7,015 nucleotides of DNA, taken from assembly GCA_947653505.1 (NCBI GenBank), contig CANTHI010000196.1:1-7015 (forward strand), in the 5' to 3' direction. This DNA comes from an uncultured Eubacterium sp. GTDB taxonomy: Bacteria > Bacillota_A > Clostridia > Lachnospirales > Lachnospiraceae. Below the pieces are notes generated by a model. It was not told where the DNA came from, did not search any database, and saw only the letters and a program-made list of their open reading frames with translations. The position numbers and the translations under genes are program-made. Positions 1 through 6,558 of the stretch are shown here, in pieces (the first letter of the stretch is position 1; each line of letters starts with the position of its first letter).

Positions 1-1
1 G

Positions 2-547
2 ACTGCTTCGGACAAAGACGCTGTCAGCCTGACTGAGCTTCATGATTATCAGCAGTGGACCGTAACACTTTTAAAAGATACGGAAACAGCCCTGCAATAT
101 CACCGCGGTTTGTTTCAAAGCGGAAGACTCCCTGTCAGTGCGCTTCCCAGATTGGAATTGCAGGCAGTCAGAAAATCTGCAAAAGCTTCGGATGGAAAAG
201 TAATTTTAAATTTCAAATATAAAAATCATACGGACTCGGATATCACAATAGAAGGAATTGATACAAACTGGTGCCAGCTCTCCTTTGGCAAAGAAAAACC
301 TTCCGATGACAGGGAAATTCAAAAACCAGACTGGACTGTCCGAAAGATCACCATACCGGCAGGAAAAAGCAAAACCGTCAGAATCGAAAAAAAGACGAAA
401 AAAACTGGCAGACTCACGTATTATGATTATCCAAAGCTGTATTTCCAGTACAAAGGGATTCATATCCATGCTTATGTATCCGGCAGGGAGTTTGTAACTG
501 GCGGGGATTATTATGGTACAACATCCTTTGCGGACTTTTTAAAGTAA
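2..547 (+). CDS. Hypothetical protein, C-terminal part (5' end outside the window)
   Basis: An open frame runs from the left edge (first full codon at base 2) to a TAA at 545-547, giving the last 181 residues of a longer protein. A TTG at 110 could be read as a start, but the frame is open and protein-like upstream of it, so the gene is better treated as truncated by the window. I do not recognise the family. The visible part has a short charged/aromatic segment (LHDYQQWTVTLLKD) followed by about 120 residues of alternating hydrophobic and polar residues that look like a beta-sandwich: LELQAVRKS, VILNFKYKNHT, ITIEGID, then ITIPAGKSKTVRIE and LYFQYKGIHIHAYV. The pattern 'beta strand, asparagine-rich turn, IPAGKSKTV' recalls small Ig-like domains of secreted or lipid-anchored Firmicutes proteins. 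That is inference, because any signal peptide would lie outside the window. It converges on the histidine kinase gene. Confidence 0.7.
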   Translation, partial: TASDKDAVSLTELHDYQQWTVTLLKDTETALQYHRGLFQSGRLPVSALPRLELQAVRKSAKASDGKVILNFKYKNHTDSDITIEGIDTNWCQLSFGKEKPSDDREIQKPDWTVRKITIPAGKSKTVRIEKKTKKTGRLTYYDYPKLYFQYKGIHIHAYVSGREFVTGGDYYGTTSFADFLK

Positions 548-569
548 GGAACAGTAAATAAATAACCTA
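544..569 (+). repeat. Short intergenic repeat, copy 1
   Basis: GTAAGGAAC, one variable base, GT, two variable bases, then ATAAATAAC is shared with 5772-5794. This copy begins at the stop codon of the left-edge gene and can form only a weak 5-bp hairpin (CAGTA 552-556, TACTG 568-572). It could be a dispersed intergenic element in this genome. Two copies in one window are suggestive but not proof. Confidence 0.4.
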
Positions 570-575
570 CTGAAT

Positions 576-624
576 CGTGCGCCTGATTTTTCTTCGGGAG
601 TGCTGCGGGGAAATCAGGCGCATG
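576..624. terminator. Convergent-gene hairpin, possible bidirectional terminator
   Basis: A perfect 12-bp inverted repeat, TGCGCCTGATTT at 578-589 and AAATCAGGCGCA at 611-622, lies between the end of the plus-strand gene (547) and the end of the kinase gene (630, minus). The stem can extend outward by a G.U and a C-G pair and inward by mostly G.U pairs. No uninterrupted T-run follows on either strand. On the minus strand an AT-rich TTATTTATTTA tract begins about 12 nt past the stem. The position fits transcription termination for both genes, but it is not a textbook intrinsic terminator. Confidence 0.5.
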
Positions 625-629
625 GAACT

Positions 630-1580
630 TCATCCGTTACCCGGCCCCAGACACTCATTCTGCAGAAACACCTGAAAGCAGCTCCCCTTCTGTGGCATGG
701 AGCTGACATTTATATAACCATTCTCTTTTTCTATAATCAGTCTGGACAAATACAATCCTATTCCCGAGCCCTCATAATTTTCCGCGTTGCTGCCACGATA
801 AAACCGGAAAAAGATCTTCTGCTGTTCTGCTTTTGGAATGCCGATTCCATGATCCATAATCTGTATCACACTGTACATTTCATATTTCTGCAGTCTGATC
901 TGTATCTGTGTACCATTGGGAGAATATTTTACCGCATTTTCCAGCAGATTCACAAAAACCTCCTGCGTCCATTCCGGATGATGCAGCAATCTGACATCCT
1001 CAAATTCCTGCACAAAAAACGAAATATCCTTTTTTAAAGCTTTTTCATAAACAGTTGATAATGCAGCCAGCAGCGTGCCTTTCACTGGATAAGCGGCGAC
1101 TGCAAATTCAATCGTATCCTGCTCCAGTTTTACCATTTTAAACAAAGAATTTAAGATCCAGTCAATCCTTTCTGTCTGCATCCGCATCTGATGTAATATC
1201 TTTTCCTTCCGGACTTCTGTCATCTGTTTTTTACCGATTAACAGATCTTCATAAAGCATCACATTTGCCAGAGGTGTTTTTAACTGGTGCGACATATTCG
1301 AGATCAGCATTTTTACCTGCTGTTTCTCCTGCTCCGACTGACTCACCGCAGCATTCTGGTTTTGCTGAATCCGGACTGCTTTTCCTGCCAGTGCATGTAT
1401 CATACCTTCTTTTAGTTCCGGTGCTGTTATCTTTCTGCCCCGCAAAATATCGTCCAGCAGGCCGTCTGCTGTCTCATACACTTTCCTGACCGCATGATGC
1501 GCATACCATAGCAGAAAAAGCACTGCAGCGGCCAGAATCAGACACAGCGCCGCCAGCACCGCTGTCAGGATGACCTCCAC
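630..1580 (-). CDS. Sensor histidine kinase, single N-terminal TM helix, no extracellular sensor
   Basis: A membrane histidine kinase of 316 aa that should autophosphorylate and pass phosphate to the response regulator encoded just upstream. Residues about 3-26 form one hydrophobic helix. A short linker follows (about 27-90, with a HAMP-like ADGLLDDILRG and then a Gln-rich coiled region), and there is no extracellular domain. The DHp H-box is SNMSHQLKTPL with phosphoacceptor His98. The catalytic domain is complete: N-box NLLENAVKYSP (211-221), G1 DHGIGIP (243-249), F-box FFRFYRG (257-263) and G2 GSGIGLYLSR (271-280). The start is GTG at 1580, inside the regulator gene, with a GGGGCAGG-like ribosome site before it. 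The two genes overlap by 16 nt, which implies translational coupling. Missing sensor domain plus neighbouring ABC exporter resembles Bce-type kinases that sense through the transporter. BceS itself has two TM helices, so this is a relative in architecture, not a clear orthologue. Confidence 0.93.
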   Translation of the reverse strand: MEVILTAVLAALCLILAAAVLFLLWYAHHAVRKVYETADGLLDDILRGRKITAPELKEGMIHALAGKAVRIQQNQNAAVSQSEQEKQQVKMLISNMSHQLKTPLANVMLYEDLLIGKKQMTEVRKEKILHQMRMQTERIDWILNSLFKMVKLEQDTIEFAVAAYPVKGTLLAALSTVYEKALKKDISFFVQEFEDVRLLHHPEWTQEVFVNLLENAVKYSPNGTQIQIRLQKYEMYSVIQIMDHGIGIPKAEQQKIFFRFYRGSNAENYEGSGIGLYLSRLIIEKENGYINVSSMPQKGSCFQVFLQNECLGPGNG

Positions 1581-2239
1581 AAATAGCCTGCCCCATATAC
1601 AGTCCGGATGTATTGCGGATCTGACGGATCGTCTTCTATTTTCATTCTAAGACGCCTGATATTCACTGAGACGATATTTTCATCCGGATACTGATCATTT
1701 CTGTCCCAGATATGTGCAAGAATCTGCTCTTTCGAAAGGATTCTCCCCTTGTTTTCCATAAAATACCATAACAGCCTGTGTTCAATGGAAGTGACAGGGA
1801 TTTCCCTGCCATTCCGTATGATTCTGGAACTGTTATGGTCGAGCACAATTCCGTCTTCCTTTATGACTCCCGTTGCTTCCTTCCGGCGCAGAATATTGCA
1901 GATTCTTGCATTTAAGATGCCTAGTGAAAAAGGCTTTCTCATATAGTCGTCCACACCCAGATTCAGTGCACGGATTTCATCTATTTCCGTATCTCTTGCC
2001 GTAAGCATCAGCACCGGAACGTCCGAATGATTCCGCAGCTCCCTGCAAAAAGAAAGGCCTGTTCCATCCGGAAGGTTCCAGTCCAGCACAATCAGGTCAA
2101 AGTTTTTTTGAGTGGTCACAGCTTCTGCCTCCCGTTTTCTGAATGCCTGCGTAATTTCATATCCTTCTTCCCTAAAAGCGTAGGTCAGGCTTTCCATCAG
2201 CTCCCTGTCATCTTCTACAATCAGTATTCTCTTGTTCAT
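1565..2239 (-). CDS. OmpR/PhoB-family response regulator
   Basis: A two-component response regulator of 224 aa, normal family length. The receiver domain covers about residues 3-115 and has the full active site: acidic pair Asp10/Asp11, phosphoacceptor Asp53 (in LIVLDWNLPDG), Thr80 (LMLTARD) and Lys102-Pro103. A short linker leads to a winged-helix DNA-binding domain (about 127-222) with SIEHRLLWYF, then the recognition-helix region ENIVSVNIRRLRMKIE and the closing wing IRTVYGAGYLW. The ATG at 2237-2239 has an AAAGGA ribosome site (2248-2253) 8 nt upstream. It follows the permease stop by 33 nt without a terminator and overlaps the kinase start, so all four genes are probably one transcript. 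Its likely target is the operon's own promoter, where a BceR-like palindrome lies (5761-5776). The regulon beyond that is unknown. Confidence 0.95.
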   Translation of the reverse strand: MNKRILIVEDDRELMESLTYAFREEGYEITQAFRKREAEAVTTQKNFDLIVLDWNLPDGTGLSFCRELRNHSDVPVLMLTARDTEIDEIRALNLGVDDYMRKPFSLGILNARICNILRRKEATGVIKEDGIVLDHNSSRIIRNGREIPVTSIEHRLLWYFMENKGRILSKEQILAHIWDRNDQYPDENIVSVNIRRLRMKIEDDPSDPQYIRTVYGAGYLWRSS

Positions 2240-2272
2240 GACTGCTGTCCTTTCTCTTATAGAAAGCTATGT

Positions 2273-4939
2273 TTATCGATTGATCTGTGGTATGATATCC
2301 TCTTTTATGACTGCATATGCTGGCGCCATGACCGCAAAAATACCTGCGAAAATATTGGCAGCCACTGTGCCTGCTATCAGCCAGGGGCTTACCTGCAGAT
2401 CAATCATCAGAAGTCTGGAAACGTGCACCATAAAATATCTGGCAATCTCCTGTGACATAAAATAAAAAACAATCGTCAGCACACTGGACAGACATCCATA
2501 CGACAATCCCTGCCGCAGCATCATCCTGACCAGATTCTGATCTGTAATACCCATTGCCCTTAAGATTCCATATTCATGCTTTCCTGATAAAATAATATGA
2601 TTCATCGTATTCATAATGTGAAACAGGCTGATGATAAAAAACATAGCCGCAATTCCATAATAAAAAAATGCCTTCTGTGTCAGATATTCCTTCTGCCTTC
2701 TGATCGAACCTGTATAATCCTGAAAAAACACTCCGTCCATATCTGCTGCCATCGCCTGAATCTCATCAGCGACAGCTTCTATATCCGCATGATCCTCTGC
2801 CTTTAGTCCAATCACCCGGTATCCGCTGATGCCAAAGCTACGCTGCATCTGCTCCTGTGTCATAATAATGGAAAACGTATAGCCATCCGAATTTTCCTCC
2901 ACATCTTCATACAGCCAGCTGTCACGCAGCAACGGCCTTTTTACTACAGCCGCAATTGTAAACTCCATTTCCTGCTGATGACCCTTTTGTCTGAAATCCT
3001 GTACGGTACCTTCCAGCCTGTCCGGTACACGCAGCATAATGGTATCTCCTGCTGACAGGGAAAATCCACCATAATTCCCCTGCCCATCCATCATATCGAC
3101 AACAATCACTTCATTCCTGCGTTTCATGTTTTCCACCTGAATATCCCCGTCCAGAAGATAAGGGCGAAGCTGTCCGGTCATGCTGTCATTATATCCGAGC
3201 AGATTGCTTTTGACCGCATAGTCCCCATCCGTCAGCTGCCTGCAGATCCCATCGAAAGCTGCTCCATAATTTTCATTCACATTTACAAAAAAAGGCTTCC
3301 ATATTATTTCCTCTTCTTTCCGAATCAGTTCGCAAATGTAGCTTTTTACCGGATAGATCTCTCTAATTCCCTGAATACTTCCAAAAGCATCTGCCTTCCT
3401 CTGACTAATCGTCTGGTTCAGATTCGCGTGATTTTCATAAATTTTAAAATCATTCCCCAGCCCGTCATCCGAAGCAAGCTGCATCTGACTGCTTTCCTTT
3501 GCATTGACCAGCACATAGCTGACGCACAAAAACACCGCGCCTCCCAGCGACAACGACAACAGGATACTAAAAAATGACTTTTTTCTGCGCAGCATAAATT
3601 TTCTATTTAATAAAGCCGGCATATCACATTTTTTCCGGCTGTAAATCGTTTTTCTTTTTCTAATGCGATCTCCAGACATCTGATGCAGCATCTGTATCAC
3701 TGTCATCTTTTCTGTTTTGCAGGAAATCCGCCATGCTATCCATGCAGTTGTCAGTGTGAGAAACAAAGCCCCAAATATTACAGCCGCCATACTGACCTGA
3801 AATCCCTGTGCTGTCAGTCTGGCAGCATCTGTATAATATTTTGTCTCGCTTCCGCCATGCTGTGATACCGGCCTGACAATTCCCATATCCAGAAAGACCG
3901 TGTAAAACCGGCTGTACAGCATTGCAGCAGCGCCGTTCCCAACCAGAGCGCCTGCTGGAAATCCAATCAGGAGCAAAGACCACAGCTCTGCCAGTACGAG
4001 CAGAAACTGATTTCCCTGTCCGATTCCCAGAGCCTGCAGAATCCCATATTCAGACATACGCTTTTCCATTCCAATCTGAAAAACGCTGTAAATAATAAAC
4101 AGACTAAACAGTCCAAGAAATAGGATCGTTCCATTGAACGACAGATTTAGCGTTGCATTCGCCTCCAGTAAATAATAAGTAAAATTATGAGACCGCACAT
4201 ACGGATCCACATCCCTGTCAAAAACTGCTTTCCAGATCATGGATAGCAGACCCTTTGGATCCTCTTCCCCAAAATAGCCATTCAGATTTCTGTTTTCTTT
4301 TATTTTTCCATTTGCATCCAGCTGTTTCCTAAGTACACGCTCCTGCCGGTACAGTCTGACAGATTCATCCATTTTCAGATAAACAAAAGAATCCGCATCC
4401 TGCTCCACTGCCTCTTTACTGACAAACGCCGTCAGTACCCGGATATCCAAAGACCAGGGATCTTTTAAGATCCCGCAAATCCGGTAACTACGTCCATTTA
4501 ACGTGACCAGATCCCCGACACCTGCATTCCGGTTCAGATTATCCAGCGTAAACCGGCTCATGGCAATCTCATTTTTCTGCTGCGGATAACTGCCTTCCAA
4601 AACCGGCTGGTTCATCATTTCCAGATAGGAAGCATCCGCATATTGCAGACTTAGCTGCTCTTCTTCGAGAAAGCCCGCTACTTTCAGAATACCGTATTTT
4701 TTAACCAGACAGCCTTCCTCCTCTGCTTCTGACAGATGTATGGCCGTCTCTTCATCACCGAATATGACATAATTCCAGTCTCCATAGATTTCTTTACAGT
4801 TTTGAATATTGCTATGGCGCCCACTGGCAATGAGGGAACTGATGCCAGTAAGCAACGCGACCGACAGCACCATGCCTGTCAGAACCGCAGCGGCACGTTT
4901 TTTATGGTAAAAGATCGATTGAAACGCCAGCTTCAGCAT
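2273..4939 (-). CDS. ABC transporter permease, duplicated FtsX/MacB-type (8 TM, two extracellular domains)
   Basis: The membrane subunit of an ABC exporter of the FtsX/MacB (type VII) class, 888 aa from the chosen start. By eye the topology is: TM1 (about 17-38), extracellular domain 1 (39-270), TM2-4 (about 271-290, 312-337, 383-404), a basic cytoplasmic linker (405-454), TM5 (455-478), extracellular domain 2 (479-756), and TM6-8 (about 757-780, 810-828, 852-875). The FtsX coupling motif occurs twice, EYGILQALGI (297-306) and EYGILRAMGI (789-798), so the protein is a tandem duplication of the 4-TM unit. It differs from BceB, which has 10 TM and a single large extracellular domain. I chose ATG 4939 because the protein then begins MLKLAFQSIFYHKKR, typical of the family, after GAAGGTG. 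An in-frame ATG at 4969 with AAGGA 6 nt upstream is possible and would add 10 residues. The gene overlaps the ATPase gene by 38 nt (68 nt with the longer start). Substrate unknown; antimicrobial peptides or envelope lipids are plausible for the class. Confidence 0.93.
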   Translation of the reverse strand: MLKLAFQSIFYHKKRAAAVLTGMVLSVALLTGISSLIASGRHSNIQNCKEIYGDWNYVIFGDEETAIHLSEAEEEGCLVKKYGILKVAGFLEEEQLSLQYADASYLEMMNQPVLEGSYPQQKNEIAMSRFTLDNLNRNAGVGDLVTLNGRSYRICGILKDPWSLDIRVLTAFVSKEAVEQDADSFVYLKMDESVRLYRQERVLRKQLDANGKIKENRNLNGYFGEEDPKGLLSMIWKAVFDRDVDPYVRSHNFTYYLLEANATLNLSFNGTILFLGLFSLFIIYSVFQIGMEKRMSEYGILQALGIGQGNQFLLVLAELWSLLLIGFPAGALVGNGAAAMLYSRFYTVFLDMGIVRPVSQHGGSETKYYTDAARLTAQGFQVSMAAVIFGALFLTLTTAWIAWRISCKTEKMTVIQMLHQMSGDRIRKRKTIYSRKKCDMPALLNRKFMLRRKKSFFSILLSLSLGGAVFLCVSYVLVNAKESSQMQLASDDGLGNDFKIYENHANLNQTISQRKADAFGSIQGIREIYPVKSYICELIRKEEEIIWKPFFVNVNENYGAAFDGICRQLTDGDYAVKSNLLGYNDSMTGQLRPYLLDGDIQVENMKRRNEVIVVDMMDGQGNYGGFSLSAGDTIMLRVPDRLEGTVQDFRQKGHQQEMEFTIAAVVKRPLLRDSWLYEDVEENSDGYTFSIIMTQEQMQRSFGISGYRVIGLKAEDHADIEAVADEIQAMAADMDGVFFQDYTGSIRRQKEYLTQKAFFYYGIAAMFFIISLFHIMNTMNHIILSGKHEYGILRAMGITDQNLVRMMLRQGLSYGCLSSVLTIVFYFMSQEIARYFMVHVSRLLMIDLQVSPWLIAGTVAANIFAGIFAVMAPAYAVIKEDIIPQINR

Positions 4940-5654
4940 TTTTTTCACCTTCTTCCCATAATACGCCATCTTCGATCCTTATGATCCGGTCGCTCGAATT
5001 TGCAAGAATTTCATTATGCGTAACCATCAGAATCGTCTGGTTGTATTTTCTGGCACTGTTTTTTAAAAGTCCCATCACTTCTGAAGTAGTCCTGGAGTCC
5101 AGATTTCCGGTCGGTTCATCCGCAAGTATCATAGCCGGCGTATTCGCCAGCGCCCTCGCGATTGCTGTCCTCTGCTGCTGCCCGCCGGAAAGCTCAGATG
5201 GATATTTCAGCCGTTTCTCCCAGAGGCCAAGATCTGACAAAAGCGCCCTGATATAATCATGGTCGATTTTTTGTCCCCTGTCAAAGCTCACTGGCAATGC
5301 CACATTGTCATATACATTCAGAACCGGCATCAGACTGTAATTCTGAAAAATAAATCCGATATTCCTGCGCCGGAAGATCGTCCTCTCCCGTCTGCGCAGC
5401 CCGCAAATATCCCTGCCACTGATCACAATCCGGCCACTGTCCGGCGCATCCAGTCCCCCGATCAGATTTAAAAAAGTACTTTTACCGGAACCAGATGTTC
5501 CGACAACTGCCACAAACTCACCCTGCGTCACACGCAAACACGCATTTTTCAGAGCATAAACCATGTTTCCGCCATTTCCATATGTCTTTGTCAGACCGGT
5601 CACATTTAATACTTCCATCCCACTCATACTGCTTGTTCTGCAGCAGCTGCCCAT
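4902..5654 (-). CDS. ABC transporter ATP-binding protein, MacB/LolD/BceA type
   Basis: The ATPase that powers the permease encoded next to it. Numbering from the family-like Met at 5618: the domain opens MEVLNVTGLTKTYG; Walker A is GTSGSGKST (40-48), the Q-loop Gln is 92 (FIFQNYSLMP), the signature is LSGGQQQR (143-150), Walker B is MILADEP (163-169) with catalytic Glu168, the D-loop is GNLD (171-174) and the switch His is 201 (MVTHN). All parts are intact, and the length (238 aa from that Met) is normal for this soluble class. The start is uncertain. ATG 5654 has AGGA 6 nt upstream and is reported here. GTG 5672 sits 15 nt after a strong AAAGGAG (5688-5694). ATG 5627 and 5618 fit homologue length best but lack a good ribosome site. 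A 10-bp hairpin covers this region. It is the first gene of the operon. Confidence 0.93.
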   Translation of the reverse strand: MGSCCRTSSMSGMEVLNVTGLTKTYGNGGNMVYALKNACLRVTQGEFVAVVGTSGSGKSTFLNLIGGLDAPDSGRIVISGRDICGLRRRERTIFRRRNIGFIFQNYSLMPVLNVYDNVALPVSFDRGQKIDHDYIRALLSDLGLWEKRLKYPSELSGGQQQRTAIARALANTPAMILADEPTGNLDSRTTSEVMGLLKNSARKYNQTILMVTHNEILANSSDRIIRIEDGVLWEEGEKNAEAGVSIDLLP

Positions 5655-5683
5655 CCGGTGTCCTGCCGGCACAGGGCAGCTGC
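5643..5683 (-). promoter_or_regulatory. Hairpin over the ATPase translation-start region
   Basis: GCAGCTGCCC at 5643-5652 and GGGCAGCTGC at 5674-5683 form a perfect 10-bp inverted repeat with a 21-nt loop. In the transcript it lies just after the strong AAAGGAG (5688-5694). Its loop holds AGGA (5661-5664), and ATG 5654 sits at the loop/stem border. It could limit or direct translation of the first operon gene. No T-run follows, so it is not a terminator. The function is inference. Confidence 0.4.
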
Positions 5684-5711
5684 CGCACTCCTTTCTTTTT
5701 TCGTTAGCAGC

Positions 5712-5740
5712 ATTTTACCATCTCAATCTAACAGAAATGC
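5712..5740 (-). promoter_or_regulatory. Candidate promoter of the ABC/two-component operon
   Basis: Read on the minus strand, an extended -10 TG-G-TAAAAT (hexamer 5712-5717) is preceded by 17 nt and a poor -35, GCATTT (5735-5740). A weak -35 with an extended -10 is typical of an activator-dependent promoter. Inverted repeat AGCATTT/AAATGCT (5709-5715, 5735-5741) has one arm on each element. A transcript from about 5705 would have a short leader leading into the AAAGGAG at 5688-5694. Confidence 0.5.
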
Positions 5741-5760
5741 TACAGACGCCTCCGCATCTT

Positions 5761-5776
5761 CTTACATTTTTGTAAG
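5761..5776. promoter_or_regulatory. BceR-like operator candidate, TTACA-N4-TGTAA
   Basis: CTTACA-TTTT-TGTAAG is a perfect 6-bp palindrome with a 4-nt spacer. It fits the TnACA-N4-TGTAA form described for BceR-type regulators of Bacillus. Its centre lies about 64 bp upstream of the predicted operon start, upstream of the -35, where an activating response regulator would bind. The operon's own regulator is the obvious candidate. The site is short and AT-rich and touches a repeat (5772 onward), so chance or repeat origin is possible. Confidence 0.45.
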
Positions 5777-5809
5777 GAACTGTTCATAAATAACTTGTAA
5801 ACAGTTCCT
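5775..5809. repeat. Inverted-repeat hairpin containing intergenic repeat copy 2
   Basis: AGGAACTGTT (5775-5784) and AACAGTTCCT (5800-5809) form perfect 10-bp arms around a 15-nt AT-rich loop. The block from GTAAGGAAC at 5772 to ATAAATAAC ending at 5794 matches copy 1 at 544-569. It lies downstream of the Nudix gene and upstream of the ABC operon promoter, so it may help end Nudix transcription. No T-run follows on either strand, so a dispersed repeat is at least as likely. Confidence 0.5.
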
Positions 5810-5860
5810 AAGATTCTCCCAGGCATTGGAACGGGAAGGGAATCCGGTCCGTCAGACAGT

Positions 5861-6472
5861 TCAGACATCCAGAAACGCGAACGGTTCTTCCGCATTCAGA
5901 AAATGCATCATCAGTAACGCCCCGCGCATTGAAACACGTTCCTGCGCCAGAATCTGGCGGACCTGCGCCTTATCTGCGAGAATTACCTGAATTTCTTCGG
6001 TGTCCTCCACAAACGCATCCGAAATGCTGCCGCTTACGGTACCAAATACCGACACACTCGTCTCGTCCGTAAATCCGGGTCCCAAAAAAAACGGTCTGCG
6101 GTAACATGCCTTTCCTCCGGTATATTCCGTAAAATCCAGCCCTGTCTCTTCTTTCATCTCTCTGGCTGCCGCCATACCAGGCGTCTCATCGCCATCCACC
6201 AGCCCTGCCGGCAGTTCATATAAAAACGCGTCCAGCGGATAGCGGTACTGCCGGATCAGCGCCAGTCTCGGATGTTCCTCCGTCGTCACCGCATAGATCA
6301 CAATTCCTTCTGCTTTCATGGATTTTGTTCTGATTTTAATATGCTGCGCGTCATTTCTGGACGCAAAATAATAGTGAAAGCCTTTCCCTTTTGTGTCAAC
6401 CGCATCCATCTCATACAGATTCAAAAATGGATTGTCTGTTAACTGATGTATTCCGTGATATTTTTCTGACAT
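5861..6472 (-). CDS. Nudix hydrolase, ADP-ribose pyrophosphatase-like
   Basis: A cytoplasmic Nudix enzyme of 203 aa, expected to cleave a nucleoside diphosphate linked to another group, most likely ADP-ribose to AMP and ribose 5-phosphate. The Nudix box is complete at residues 90-112: Gly90, Glu96, then REMKEETGL with Arg104, Glu105 and the metal-binding Glu108/Glu109. Before it stands RQYRYPLDAFLYELPAGLVD, the strand pattern of NudF-type ADP-ribose pyrophosphatases, and after it GPGFTDETSV (131-140), matching their conserved PGF(S/T)DE segment. The substrate is inferred from these segments. ATG 6472 is chosen because GGAAGGAG lies 8 nt upstream and the protein then starts MSEKYHG. The frame is open to a GTG/ATG further upstream, up to about 6580, but that stretch contains the promoter and a palindrome. 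It is a monocistronic unit, divergent from the AAA ATPase gene. Confidence 0.9.
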   Translation of the reverse strand: MSEKYHGIHQLTDNPFLNLYEMDAVDTKGKGFHYYFASRNDAQHIKIRTKSMKAEGIVIYAVTTEEHPRLALIRQYRYPLDAFLYELPAGLVDGDETPGMAAAREMKEETGLDFTEYTGGKACYRRPFFLGPGFTDETSVSVFGTVSGSISDAFVEDTEEIQVILADKAQVRQILAQERVSMRGALLMMHFLNAEEPFAFLDV

Positions 6473-6518
6473 ATTCTGTACTCCTTCCAACCGTATTGCG
6501 GATAGCCGCATTGCCATT

Positions 6519-6547
6519 ATTTTATCACAATCTGGCTGCCCCGGCAA
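6519..6547 (-). promoter_or_regulatory. Promoter of the Nudix gene
   Basis: On the minus strand TTGCCG (6542-6547), a 17-nt spacer and TAAAAT (6519-6524) preceded by TG-A form a good vegetative promoter with an extended -10. Transcription would start near 6512, giving a leader of about 40 nt. That leader contains a small hairpin, TGCGG-ATAG-CCGCA on the plus strand (6497-6510), just upstream of the GGAAGGAG ribosome site. Confidence 0.6.
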
Positions 6548-6558
6548 GCAGGACGCTG

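Noticed and set aside
600..1037. Plus-strand open frame of 145 codons
   Set aside because: It lies antisense inside the kinase gene, whose motifs are complete, and has no good ribosome site or recognisable domain.
2027..2465. Two overlapping plus-strand frames across the regulator/permease junction
   Set aside because: Both are antisense to well-supported genes; the cysteine- and histidine-rich translation is typical of a shadow frame.
3660..3983. Minus-strand frame of 107 codons inside the permease
   Set aside because: It is a +1/+2 frame of the permease gene on the same strand, with no membrane pattern of its own. The permease frame is intact, so no frameshift is indicated.
5812..5844. 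Weak GATTC/GAATC inverted repeat downstream of the Nudix gene as an intrinsic terminator
   Set aside because: The stem is short with a G.U pair and no T-run follows; the 5775-5809 hairpin is a better candidate.
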